DNA of 64,000 bases from Paenibacillus eucommiae. GTDB lineage: Bacteria; Bacillota; Bacilli; Paenibacillales; NBRC-103111. The position numbers were made by a program, and so were the translations under genes. The notes below the pieces were generated by a model, which worked only from the letters and a program-made list of their open reading frames with translations, was not told the origin of the DNA and ran no database searches. Shown here piece by piece: positions 54,221-62,384 of the stretch; position 1 is the first letter of the stretch; the number at the start of each line of letters is the position of its first letter. The stretch is taken from contig NZ_JAGGLB010000009.1 of NCBI RefSeq assembly GCF_017874215.1, positions 213,758 through 277,757 of the forward strand. The letters are read 5' to 3'.

Positions 54221-55126
54221 CTACCTGGACATCCAACGCTCCAATGCATCATAGGATTGCTCGGCATCGCTATAGCCCATTTTATACATCTGCTCCAGTT
54301 CCACCGGGTTACGGCCCATACGATCAAGCCCAATCATTACCGAAGGACGCAAAATGAACAAGCGGCCTTCTGCTTCCAGCCGCTCCATCTCATCTATGAT
54401 CTTGTTGTAGCGTACATAGCGCTGCATAATAGACTCAACAAACAAAGGGTACTTCGAATAGACCCACCTGGCAGGCAGATCCAACCTTGAACGCTTCTTG
54501 CGATATCCCTTCTCCTTGACCAGCAATACAACCAGTTTGCCATATCCATCATCGATCGCTTTTTGCAATGGAAGGGGCTCAGCCACCCCGCCATCGAACA
54601 AAGTCTTGCCTAGCCATTGAGCCGGTTTTGCGACATAGGGCAAGCTGATAGCGGCCGTAAGCTGCTGTTTCAAGGTTTCCTGATCGGGTGTGTCTTCCTT
54701 CGTGTAATAGACTGCTTTTCCAGTATGAGGATCCGTTAGCACAAAAGTTAATTGCTCCTCTGATTGAAAATACTTCGTATAATCGAAGGGATACAGCTCA
54801 TTTGGCACTTTATCGAAGAGAAATTCGAATCCAAAAACACTGCCCTTCAAAATCCAGTTCCGATAACTGATGGCACGATGATCTTTGGCTAAATCGATCG
54901 TTATCGATTTAGCCCTCCCCGGCTGGCGAGATATATAGTTCGTAGCGTGCCATGCACCGGAAGAAACCCCAATCATATATGGAAAGTGCAGCTCGCGTTT
55001 CATCCAGTAATCTAGGACTCCTGCCGTGTAAATGCCTCGCATCCCCCCGCCTTCCAGCAAGAGACCTATGTCCATCCCCAATCCCAATACCCCCTGATAT
55101 GATTGCACGTTTTTCAAAATGTTCAA
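54221..55126 (-). CDS. Patatin-like phospholipase (RssA/YchK type)
   Basis: 301 residues from TTG at 55126. The glycine-rich oxyanion loop LEGGGMRG (24-31), the nucleophile GVSSG with S55, and D178 in LFDGGVAEP form the patatin Ser-Asp dyad. No signal peptide is present, so it is cytosolic. The start is uncertain: another candidate is a TTG a few codons upstream of M18, 8 bases after CAGGGGG. It is the first gene of the lipid-synthase operon and may hydrolyse, release or remodel acyl chains made by it. That role is inference. Confidence 0.8.
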   Translation of the reverse strand: MNILKNVQSYQGVLGLGMDIGLLLEGGGMRGIYTAGVLDYWMKRELHFPYMIGVSSGAWHATNYISRQPGRAKSITIDLAKDHRAISYRNWILKGSVFGFEFLFDKVPNELYPFDYTKYFQSEEQLTFVLTDPHTGKAVYYTKEDTPDQETLKQQLTAAISLPYVAKPAQWLGKTLFDGGVAEPLPLQKAIDDGYGKLVVLLVKEKGYRKKRSRLDLPARWVYSKYPLFVESIMQRYVRYNKIIDEMERLEAEGRLFILRPSVMIGLDRMGRNPVELEQMYKMGYSDAEQSYDALERWMSR

Positions 55127-55150
55127 CGTTATCCACTAGACTTATGATTC

Positions 55151-55196
55151 ATTATAATAGATAAAACAGTCACACATTCTTAATGAAATCTTAAGG
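55151..55196 (-). promoter_or_regulatory. Putative promoter of the Pfa-type operon with OmpR-type repeats
   Basis: The minus strand has TATAAT (55151-55156) with no good -35. Next to the -35 position are direct repeats TTCTTAATG (55177) and TCTTAAGG (55189) whose TCTTAA cores are 11 bp apart. This is the geometry of activator sites for OmpR/PhoB regulators. Confidence 0.5.
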
Positions 55197-55212
55197 CTTT
55201 TGTCGATTACTT

Positions 55213-55234
55213 TTCTTAATAGATTCTTAATGAA
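55213..55234 (+). promoter_or_regulatory. OmpR-type direct repeats upstream of the two-component genes
   Basis: TTCTTAATAGA (55213) and TTCTTAATGAA (55224) are 11 bp apart. The second 11-mer is identical to the site at 55177. A possible -10 TATGAT lies at 55270. The repeats suggest autoregulation of the two-component system and common control of both divergent operons. Confidence 0.5.
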
Positions 55235-55328
55235 TAGCATTAAATATGTATTTCTCTATTTATTATTGTTATGATCTGAGTGTGATCAAGATTGGCCCCA
55301 TGTCCTAGAGAGGGAGGAATGATTCACC

Positions 55329-56018
55329 ATCAATCAAATTTTAATTGTAGATGATGAACCCGAAATTCGTCAGTTAATCCGGATGCATTTAGAACAAGCA
55401 GAACTTCAAGTCATAGAAGCCAGTTCAGGACGACAAGCCATTCAATACTTACAGGAATATCCCATAGAATTATTGATACTGGACCTCATGATGGAGGATG
55501 GCAACGGCTTTGAGGTGCTGCAATATTTGCGAGATGCCAATGCTGCCTCGTTAGTCATTGCGCTCAGTGCGAGACGTGAAGTGCAAGACAAAATCTTGAC
55601 GCTCGGATTAGGTGCAGATGATTATGTCACCAAGCCTTTTAGCCCAGTGGAATTGGTTGCTCGTGTGCAAGCACAGCTAAGGAGACATCGCCCTCATTCT
55701 TCGTATCCTGCCAAGATTCTACGTTTAAATAAATTAGTGCTGGATATTGATAATTATCTTTTGCGAAATGATGGAATTTTAATTTCTGTAACCCCGGTTG
55801 AGTGCCGGCTTTTAGAAATGTTCATGCAAAATCCAGACCGCGTTTTAACCAAAAGAGAAATTTACAAGCAGGTCTGGAATCATGAAAATTTTGATGATAA
55901 CAATTTAAGTGTTTTTATTAGCAGACTGCGAAACATTCTTGAACCCACGGAGGGCTCGCCTCATTACTTTCACACCATACGTGGAATTGGATACAGATTC
56001 TCAGGAGATGGACAATGA
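55329..56018 (+). CDS. OmpR/PhoB-family response regulator with non-canonical start
   Basis: The frame gives receiver residues NQILIVDDEPEIRQLIR directly upstream of the first ATG (55383), so that ATG would cut off the acidic pocket. The frame is open only from 55323 and holds no ATG, GTG or TTG before the pocket. ATC at 55329 (11 bases after AGGGAGG) or ATT at 55338 are the only positions left, unless a base is missing in the sequence. Phospho-acceptor D52 in LILDLMMEDG, K in YVTKPFSP and a C-terminal winged helix (VTPVECRLLEMFMQN, YKQVWNHE, HTIRGIGYRF) are intact. It overlaps the kinase gene by ATGA. Confidence 0.8.
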   Translation: MNQILIVDDEPEIRQLIRMHLEQAELQVIEASSGRQAIQYLQEYPIELLILDLMMEDGNGFEVLQYLRDANAASLVIALSARREVQDKILTLGLGADDYVTKPFSPVELVARVQAQLRRHRPHSSYPAKILRLNKLVLDIDNYLLRNDGILISVTPVECRLLEMFMQNPDRVLTKREIYKQVWNHENFDDNNLSVFISRLRNILEPTEGSPHYFHTIRGIGYRFSGDGQ

Positions 56019-57427
56019 AAAGTCGAACCAAGCTTTGGCTGCTTATGCTCATTAGTGCAATCATCAGTTTTCTTTTGTTTACTTCACTTAGTCTCTATAT
56101 AGGTAAAGGAACTAGAGGTTACGGTCTGAATAGCCTGGACGCCCTCTCGAAAGAAGTCCTTGATACGATTGCAACGCGTCAAGCTTTTCATGTCGAAGAC
56201 ATAACGCCAATACTGGATAATGTTCATAGCAACCATCCTGATATTCGTTTTGAATGGATTTCAGCAGATGGATCGACGATTTATGATACCTTCGGAGAGA
56301 AGAAAACCTATGACTTTGGGCAGCTTGCAAATCGAATGCTTTATATGCCCCAGAACCTATGGGGGGTCGACGAGCTAGTTACGCTTATTTATTCCATTAG
56401 CCAAGAGGATCAACCCTATTATTTGCTCATAAGCTTATCCAATAACGATATGAAAAACGGGCAAATTTATATTTTCCTGCGTGGTTATAAAGTCATATTT
56501 AATCTTATGCTGCCCTTAGTTGTTGCTTTATTAATTCCCTATCTGCTATCTCTATGGTTTTTCTCTTCCATGAACAAACGCATCAATAAGCTCAACCATG
56601 CTATAGGGCAGCTTAACCTCCAAAGTGAAATTACTGTACTAGAGGACACGAAAAAGGATGAAATTAGCCAGCTCACTGCGCATTATAACGCCATGGCTCG
56701 CCGTATTCAAAAGCAGGGCGAACAAATCAAGCAATTTGACAACAGGCGAAATCTGCTGCTGTCTAACCTTTCCCATGATCTTCGCACCCCACTAACGATG
56801 ATCTTGGGCTACGCAGAAACGATTCGCGCTGGATTGTATAAGGATGAGAAGGAACTGCAAGCGAGTGCCAAAGTTTTGCTGCACCGCTCTCGTTATATCG
56901 ATAAGCTATTAGATCAATTGTTAGATATTACCCGGCAGGATGAGGGGAATTTAGAGCTTCATGTTGAAGTGCATAATTTATCTGAAATGATGCGCAAAAT
57001 TGCGGTAGACTACCTGATGTTTCTTGAGGGGCAAACCTTCACGGTTGAAGTAAATATCCCTGATGAGGATATCCAAGCCTGGTTTGATGCTTCATTAATC
57101 GAACGTGCGCTGCGAAACCTGTTGGACAACGCGATCCGTTACGGATCAGAAGGCCATTATCTTGAGATCGGACTTACGGAAAAGGATGATGCCCTATTCA
57201 TGGCTGTTATCGATAAAGGACGCGGCATTCCCTTACAGGATCAAGAGCATGTTTTTGAACGGTTCTACCGTGTTGATGGCAGCAGAAAAGGCGAAGGACT
57301 CGGCATTGGACTCTCCATTGTCAAAGAAATCATTGCCCTCCATGACGGATCCATTACCTTGACAAGTGTCCCTTTTGAAAAGACAGCGTTCGTGATCCAG
57401 CTGCCAAATCATCAGCGTAAACAGTAA
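56015..57427 (+). CDS. Membrane histidine kinase
   Basis: 470 residues. Two membrane segments (about 8-30 and 160-184) enclose an extracellular sensor of about 130 residues. HAMP (about 185-235), HisKA with H254 in NLSHDLRTPLTM, and HATPase motifs NLLDNAIRYG, DKGRGIPLQDQEHVFERFY and GEGLGIGLSIVKEI follow. It starts at the ATG overlapping the regulator stop. The extracellular sensor has no recognised family. It presumably phosphorylates the partner at 55329 and, through it, may control the lipid synthase operon. Confidence 0.9.
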   Translation: MKSRTKLWLLMLISAIISFLLFTSLSLYIGKGTRGYGLNSLDALSKEVLDTIATRQAFHVEDITPILDNVHSNHPDIRFEWISADGSTIYDTFGEKKTYDFGQLANRMLYMPQNLWGVDELVTLIYSISQEDQPYYLLISLSNNDMKNGQIYIFLRGYKVIFNLMLPLVVALLIPYLLSLWFFSSMNKRINKLNHAIGQLNLQSEITVLEDTKKDEISQLTAHYNAMARRIQKQGEQIKQFDNRRNLLLSNLSHDLRTPLTMILGYAETIRAGLYKDEKELQASAKVLLHRSRYIDKLLDQLLDITRQDEGNLELHVEVHNLSEMMRKIAVDYLMFLEGQTFTVEVNIPDEDIQAWFDASLIERALRNLLDNAIRYGSEGHYLEIGLTEKDDALFMAVIDKGRGIPLQDQEHVFERFYRVDGSRKGEGLGIGLSIVKEIIALHDGSITLTSVPFEKTAFVIQLPNHQRKQ

Positions 57428-57440
57428 CGTTGGTGGTTCG

Positions 57441-57609
57441 GGGAGGGAATGGCTGTGGGCTCCAGCCGCTGTTAAAGATTTGTTCCCTTGAATGGAATGG
57501 ATGTGGGGGTTGGAACAAATCTTTAAAGGCGGGCGCTAACGCTCTTCCGCCCACAGCCATTCCCTTCTCAGCTACAATCGCACGAATCACACGAACACCA
57601 AGCTCAAAC
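57441..57609 (+). repeat. Dispersed composite palindromic element, copy B
   Basis: The second copy of the 9341-9511 element. The outer arms GGGAATGGCTGTGGGC (57444-57459) and their exact complement (57548-57563) are a perfect 16-bp inverted repeat. Inner perfect 15-bp arms lie at 57471-57485 and 57511-57525, with a 25-base tip. The whole could fold into a single hairpin of about 120 nt. It starts 13 bases after the kinase stop, so it may also end that transcript. Confidence 0.85.
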
Positions 57610-57706
57610 GGACTGCCAACAAGGGTTTCTCTCTTGATTGGAGAGGACTTCTCCGCAGGCCAAGCTGCTGGGGCAGTGGGACTAAAGAAAGGAGGGGCTC
57701 TGCTAC

Positions 57707-57895
57707 TTTAACGATGTTTTTCATCGTTAAAAGCTCCAGATCCCCTCCACAACTTGCTTTAACGATGAAAAACATCGTTAAAACCCCTTTTAATCCGCCG
57801 GAGAGGTCATCCGCCCTCTTTTAGCGATGAAAAACATCGTTAACGTGACTGGTTGACCTGGTAGACTGACTTTAACGATGAAAAACATCGTTAAA
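57707..57895 (+). repeat. Array of four 25-bp hairpin repeats
   Basis: Units at 57707-57731, 57758-57782, 57820-57844 and 57871-57895. Each is TTTAACGATG, a five-base A or T loop, and CATCGTTAAA, with one or two changes in unit three. Gaps are 26, 37 and 26 bp. The first unit has a T5 loop, the others A5, so it is inverted relative to them. No cas gene is near. Confidence 0.85.
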
Positions 57896-57986
57896 TGGAG
57901 CACACCGCACACGGTCATTTCGGCGGAGGTTCGGCTGCTGCTAGATTACTAAAACTTAACCTTTCTAATCAGTTTAGAACAAAACA

Positions 57987-58032
57987 AGGGTTACTCCTAA
58001 GCAGTTTATTACAACCGCCTCAGAGTAACCCT
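57987..58032. terminator. Hairpin with 10-bp stem
   Basis: AGGGTTACTC and GAGTAACCCT pair across a 26-base loop. It may act as a terminator for the gene at 58146 (minus strand) although the T run is poor. Confidence 0.4.
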
Positions 58033-58145
58033 CCGTTTATTATGACCTACCTTCTCATTTGCCCTAGCATTCTTAGCCATACCATTGCCCCTCTAGCTCT
58101 GAGGCAAAAAGTGGATGGATTCCTCCAATTGCACTTCTGCTTACT

Positions 58146-58610
58146 TTAATATTCTTTTTTAATTACAAAAAACGAACCCCGAATGGTTCCAGCTAGTTTA
58201 GACTTCTGCCTAGCAAACTTAAACTTCTCTTCCAACTCCTTTGGTATCTCCATCCCCTCCGAAAGCTTAAAACCAACGGCCCGCTTCTTAGGATCATCAA
58301 CCGTATACATGACGTTGACCTCAAGACCATCCTCATAAAAGACATAGGCAAATTTGATATTTTCCACCTGAAACTGTGACGTTTCTAATGGTTTGGCCGC
58401 AAACTCAATATCACGTTCTTCTTTCAAAATTCGGCTCACATAATCAAGGGTCTCCTGGCCTTCGCTAGCTTGTACAACCGTAAATTCATGCTTGTATTTG
58501 TTCATAAAGTAACGGGCTTCATTAGCACGTAAACCAGCAAGCGCTTCTACTACAGGTGAAGACTCTAAACCAAGCGTAGACACATTATTAAAATCAACGA
58601 TGTAAGACAT
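58146..58610 (-). CDS. Uncharacterised 154-residue protein
   Basis: The ATG at 58610 has AAGGAGAG 6 bases upstream; the ATG two codons earlier is too close to it. The protein is soluble, acidic and basic residues are mixed, and it shows alternating beta and helix pattern: a helical ESSPVVEALAGLRANEARYF, strands FAYVFYEDGLEVNVMYTV, and a basic C-terminus (KFKFARQKSKLAGTIRGSFF). I do not recognise a family. It has no operon partner. Confidence 0.7.
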   Translation of the reverse strand: MSYIVDFNNVSTLGLESSPVVEALAGLRANEARYFMNKYKHEFTVVQASEGQETLDYVSRILKEERDIEFAAKPLETSQFQVENIKFAYVFYEDGLEVNVMYTVDDPKKRAVGFKLSEGMEIPKELEEKFKFARQKSKLAGTIRGSFFVIKKEY

Positions 58611-58867
58611 TTCCATCTCTCCTTTTATCTCATTATTTCCAAAAAAGCTTGCCGTTATTTATGATACGGTGAGCTACAGATTCCAACAATTTACGTGCCT
58701 ATTCGCCTATTAAGCAGTGTAGACAAAATGTCTACGAAAACGCAACCTTCGTTATGAATCTTCCTTCATTGAGCAGTACTGTCACATCTCATTTCGTACT
58801 ATCAATATTAGGCACTCCACATGTGTTGAATACCCATTTTGTCCAGCAGACTCACTTAGTACGCAGA

Positions 58868-59566
58868 TTACCCCTGCCTTATGCGATCGACATTCCGGTT
58901 CATCAGATGCCGAACAACCCAGCTATAGATCGTTTTCCTAAACGGACTGAGCCCTTGCTGATGAACGGAGAAGAATGCATCGGGACTGTCGTAAATCCCA
59001 AAATCCTGAACGATTCCTTCTTTTTGCACGTAGGTATCATCTTCGTTCCAATAAATTTCCGGGTTTTGAAAATTATCTGTTGCAACGCCATAACCGCAAA
59101 ATGAACCCGTACACTGTTCGAATTTTTGCTGAAGCTTGGTCAAATAGGGAATATCCAGTATAAACCCTTCGATATTCAACCACTTACCTTCATAAAGCAC
59201 TTCAACCCAGCTGTGAACGATCTCCCGGGGCGACAGCTGGTAATACCACCCTTTCATCGCTCCCTTTTGCAGCTTCTTATCAATGGTAAATCCATGCATA
59301 CGGCAAGGCACTCCCACGGCCCTTAGCAACGCCATAAAAAGCACACCCTTTGTATTACACTGACCATAGCCATTCTGCAATACTTCCGATGCCGGAATAT
59401 CATCCGCCCTGTTATAGCCGAACAGGATTTCGTCACGGACGTAGTTATAAATGCCAAGAATTTGTTCCTTCCTAGACATATGATCCCACTGGCGACTGTG
59501 AATGACTGGCCGGATCAATGGATGAGAATAGTTCAGCAATTCCGTTTCCTTCAAGTATGCACTCAT
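58868..59566 (-). CDS. Transglutaminase-like cysteine protease domain protein
   Basis: 232 residues from the ATG at 59566 with GGAGG 8 bases upstream; the frame extends to 59608 without a site. The transglutaminase-like core is seen: C70 in NGYGQCNTKGVLF, H118 in EIVHSWVEVLYEG and an acid in LNIEGFILD (E133 or D138). No signal peptide is present, so it is cytosolic. Its coding region begins within 30 bases of the end of the AraC gene, on the same strand, so both form one operon. It may act as peptidase or amidase; the substrate is unknown. Confidence 0.8.
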   Translation of the reverse strand: MSAYLKETELLNYSHPLIRPVIHSRQWDHMSRKEQILGIYNYVRDEILFGYNRADDIPASEVLQNGYGQCNTKGVLFMALLRAVGVPCRMHGFTIDKKLQKGAMKGWYYQLSPREIVHSWVEVLYEGKWLNIEGFILDIPYLTKLQQKFEQCTGSFCGYGVATDNFQNPEIYWNEDDTYVQKEGIVQDFGIYDSPDAFFSVHQQGLSPFRKTIYSWVVRHLMNRNVDRIRQG

Positions 59567-59595
59567 TGGAAACACCTCCTGCACCAATTGTAAGG

Positions 59596-60363
59596 TTAAT
59601 GCGGGCAAGAAACTTTTAAAAAGACGCTATCTTTGCGAATATCCTTCGCCGTCATTCCCAGCAACCGCTTGCTGGTGGCGGCTAAATGTGACGGACTGTC
59701 AAATCCTGCTGCCATAGCCGCATCCGTAATGCTGAGCCCTTCAAAAATAAAATAAGTTGCCTTCTGTAGCTTGTGCAGCAGCATGTACCCGCTAAGCGAT
59801 ATGCCTGTATTTTCTTTAAAGAGATGCGACAATCTGCTGTTGGATAAACCTATTTGCCGGGCGTATTGACTTACGGAATGTTCGGAGTCGGTGCAATCTT
59901 TTATCAGTTGTATCAAATCTCTTATTCTCGGATCAACAATAGCTGTATTTACATATTTTACGCCCAATAGCATCATGAGTTGTCCCAGAAAAGAAAGATA
60001 GCTGCCCGTATCCTTAACGCCAGCATACTCGTTTTGCACAAATTCGCGAATGATCTTCATCATCCCTTGCGGAAATACATGATACTGCCGACCCTCTATA
60101 TATCGCTTAAAGCTTGCTGCCATCTCAGAGGTGCTGTCCATCAGAAGAAGCATCAAAGGGTGTTCCGCTCCTTTTAGCCGATGAACGACGTTGGAATTGA
60201 TAATGATGCCTGGACAACTCAAGCTTTGTCCCTCTACATCAATTTCAAATTCGTCCGTTAACGAAAGGGTCACCTGTAAAAATGAGTGTCGATGCTCTTC
60301 CGCATCAATGGAATTTGATACCACCATCAAGTGATGCTCCGCTCCATACAAATTCATCATCAT
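59596..60363 (-). CDS. AraC-family regulator
   Basis: 255 residues with a short cupin-like N-terminal domain (HHLMVVSNSIDAEEHRHSFLQ, IIINSNVVHRLKGAEHP) and a C-terminal helix-turn-helix pair (SVSQYARQIGLSNSRLSHLFKE, SITDAAMAAGFDSPSHLAATSK). It precedes the transglutaminase-like gene, which is likely its target or partner. The ribosome site for the first ATG is weak (GATTAGATG). The ligand is unknown. Confidence 0.85.
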   Translation of the reverse strand: MMMNLYGAEHHLMVVSNSIDAEEHRHSFLQVTLSLTDEFEIDVEGQSLSCPGIIINSNVVHRLKGAEHPLMLLLMDSTSEMAASFKRYIEGRQYHVFPQGMMKIIREFVQNEYAGVKDTGSYLSFLGQLMMLLGVKYVNTAIVDPRIRDLIQLIKDCTDSEHSVSQYARQIGLSNSRLSHLFKENTGISLSGYMLLHKLQKATYFIFEGLSITDAAMAAGFDSPSHLAATSKRLLGMTAKDIRKDSVFLKVSCPH

Positions 60364-60556
60364 CTAATCACTCCATGCTCATCTCTTTATGGACTCAGCA
60401 TTCCTGCACATCTGACATCACGGCTCAATGGTCAAGATTTAGCACAGCAGCATCAACGTTCAATTCGAATTTCTGCTTTACCACTAACGATGATACGGTT
60501 CAGCTTAACAGGTCTATCGGCGAAAAACGCGCCGCGGCGCGATACTTGAACAGCTG

Positions 60557-61162
60557 TTATAGGATGTCATCGCCCTCTTTGAGTTTACTTTCAATTTTTT
60601 GTTTTTGACTATCTATATAGGTATACACTTTAATCATTTCTTCCTGATAATTCTTATCGATTTCAAAAAACTTCTCCCCAGTTTCCACACATCTTCTCCT
60701 AAACTCATCATTTTCTTCCATATATGTTTTAATCGCAAATTCTGAAGTATCCTCTTCTTCTAGCCTCCCTCTACCTTCTATAACGCTTCTATATTTTATT
60801 ATTTTCGATTCAAAGTTCTGTTCAATATATCTAGTAGAATATCCCAGGAAGATGGATATGATTTTGTCAGCATAAGGTTTCTCAAAATCATTCAAATAGT
60901 GTGGTAGTATATAACACCCTTCAATAATGATACTTTGATTGTTTTCAATATTAGTCATAATGATTCCTTTAATAATTGGCCATAATTTATCTCCAATTAC
61001 TTCAGTACTATCCAGAGGCGTGAAACCACAATTGCTATTACTCCTATAAATCCCCATTTTTAGGTGATCGATAGAAAGATATGGCACCTTATATTTTTCT
61101 AATAATTTCTGTGCCATAAATGTTTTCCCCATATAACCATTTCCGCTTATTAAAATAATCAT
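60557..61162 (-). CDS. Small P-loop nucleotide/metabolite kinase
   Basis: 201 residues. P-loop GNGYMGKT (about 7-14), a substrate region LSIDHLKMGIYRSN, a Walker B-like SIIIEGCYILP and an arginine-rich lid (RSVIEGRGRLEEE) suggest an adenylate-kinase-like or 2-phosphoglycerate-kinase-like fold. The ATG at 61162 is followed by MIILISG, an ideal first strand. No partner gene is adjacent. The substrate cannot be told. Confidence 0.75.
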   Translation of the reverse strand: MIILISGNGYMGKTFMAQKLLEKYKVPYLSIDHLKMGIYRSNSNCGFTPLDSTEVIGDKLWPIIKGIIMTNIENNQSIIIEGCYILPHYLNDFEKPYADKIISIFLGYSTRYIEQNFESKIIKYRSVIEGRGRLEEEDTSEFAIKTYMEENDEFRRRCVETGEKFFEIDKNYQEEMIKVYTYIDSQKQKIESKLKEGDDIL

Positions 61163-61282
61163 TATATATCCTCCACCACATTGATATAAAAGTTTTAGTA
61201 ATACCTATCATACCAAACCATGGAAAATAGTCGACGATTTTTCTGTTTAATCTGATTGAGTTGCAATTTAGAAAATAGCTAA

Positions 61283-61329
61283 CAAGCGCCCCAATACCCG
61301 GTTGGTTCTGTCGAGTATTAGGGCGCTTG
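61283..61329 (-). terminator. Terminator after the sugar ABC permease operon
   Basis: CAAGCGCCC and GGGCGCTTG, extended by AATAC/GTATT with one bulge, form a long stem 35 bases after the stop of the gene at 61364. Confidence 0.75.
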
Positions 61330-61363
61330 TTCAGCATATTATGTCTAACAAAACAATATTGAA

Positions 61364-62332
61364 TTACTCCACCAAACCCGTACGCTCGATGCCTTCAACG
61401 AACCAACGCTGCGTAAACGTATACAGGACAAGAGGCGGAAGGACGATCAGAAAAGAAGTTGCCATCTTGAGAGGTTCGTCGAAAATCGACGGTCCCAATT
61501 CCGCCTCCCGCTGCGCAAGCGCTGCGGAAATTTGCGATATGCCCATCGAAAGAGGCACGTCCTGTACTCCCTGCAAATACATGCTTGGCAAATAGTAATC
61601 ATTCCACGTCCAGACGAACGAGAACAGAAATACGACGAGAATCGCCGGTTTAGCTAGTGGCAGCATAACCTTATAGAAAATGCGGAAAACGCTGGCACCG
61701 TCGATCTTCGCCGCTTCCTCCAGTTCCTTCGGCTGAGTAGAGAAAAACTGGCGGTAAATGATGACAAACAATGCACCCTTCAACCCGTGTCCGAACAATG
61801 CGGGCAGCACGATCGGAATGTACGTCCCGATAAGACCAAATTGGCTGGCCGTGATCAGATTCGGCAAAATTGTAACTTGAATCGGGACGATAAATGTAAA
61901 GATCAGGAGTATGAAACATGTTCGTTTGAAAGGAAACTCGAGCCTGGCGAACGCATATCCCGCCACTGCGCACGATACAGTCTGCAAAACCGCAATCGTA
62001 AGCGAGAGAACCGTACTTATCGTAAAGGCGCTCGGATACCTCAGCCTGCTCCAAGCTTCCTGCAGGACACCGGTATAAATCCTCCTCGGCACCCAGGTAA
62101 CAGCGGGATCAATCAAGTCGGCCGAGTTTTTGACCATAGTCGTAATCATGGATAAAATCGGGTTTAAGTAAATGTAGGCCACGTCAATCAGTATGAGATA
62201 AATAAAGACGCGGAATATGAGTCCTTTATCCACTTCTTTGCCAACAATCACGTTTCGTATCTTGGCAAGTCTCGCCCTCGAATCAAGACCGTTTGTATAA
62301 ATCGTTCGGATCGTCGTTATTAACCGGGTCAC
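61364..62332 (-). CDS. Carbohydrate ABC transporter permease (MalG/YesQ type)
   Basis: 322 residues with six membrane segments and the coupling motif EAAKIDGASVFRIFYKVMLP (about 190-210). The start is GTG with AAGGAGGATGAG just upstream. The sequence fits the CUT1 family that imports oligosaccharides. It follows the partner permease by 52 bases. The solute-binding protein and ATPase are not in the window; an ATPase shared with other systems is common in this group. Confidence 0.9.
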   Translation of the reverse strand: MTRLITTIRTIYTNGLDSRARLAKIRNVIVGKEVDKGLIFRVFIYLILIDVAYIYLNPILSMITTMVKNSADLIDPAVTWVPRRIYTGVLQEAWSRLRYPSAFTISTVLSLTIAVLQTVSCAVAGYAFARLEFPFKRTCFILLIFTFIVPIQVTILPNLITASQFGLIGTYIPIVLPALFGHGLKGALFVIIYRQFFSTQPKELEEAAKIDGASVFRIFYKVMLPLAKPAILVVFLFSFVWTWNDYYLPSMYLQGVQDVPLSMGISQISAALAQREAELGPSIFDEPLKMATSFLIVLPPLVLYTFTQRWFVEGIERTGLVE

Positions 62333-62384
62333 AACTCATCCTCCTTGCAAGCTGAATTACAGAGCAAATGTTTATTTCCCGCCA

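Larger units (their letters stand above)
57428..58145. other. Gene-free repeat region
   Basis: No gene is visible in these 718 bases. It holds copy B of the composite palindrome (57441-57609), a linking segment, four 25-bp hairpins (57707-57895) and a long hairpin (57987-58032). Confidence 0.7.

Noticed and set aside
57707..57895. CRISPR array
   Set aside because: Repeats are short self-complementary hairpins, gaps are uneven, one unit is inverted and no cas gene is near.
58754..59104. 116-codon plus-strand frame opposite the transglutaminase-like gene
   Set aside because: The minus-strand gene has catalytic motifs and a strong ribosome site; the opposite frame has neither.
60528..60541. 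Perfect GC palindrome CGCGCCGCGGCGCG as a regulatory site
   Set aside because: It lies downstream of the kinase gene and the AraC gene start is distant; no T run or promoter context supports a function.
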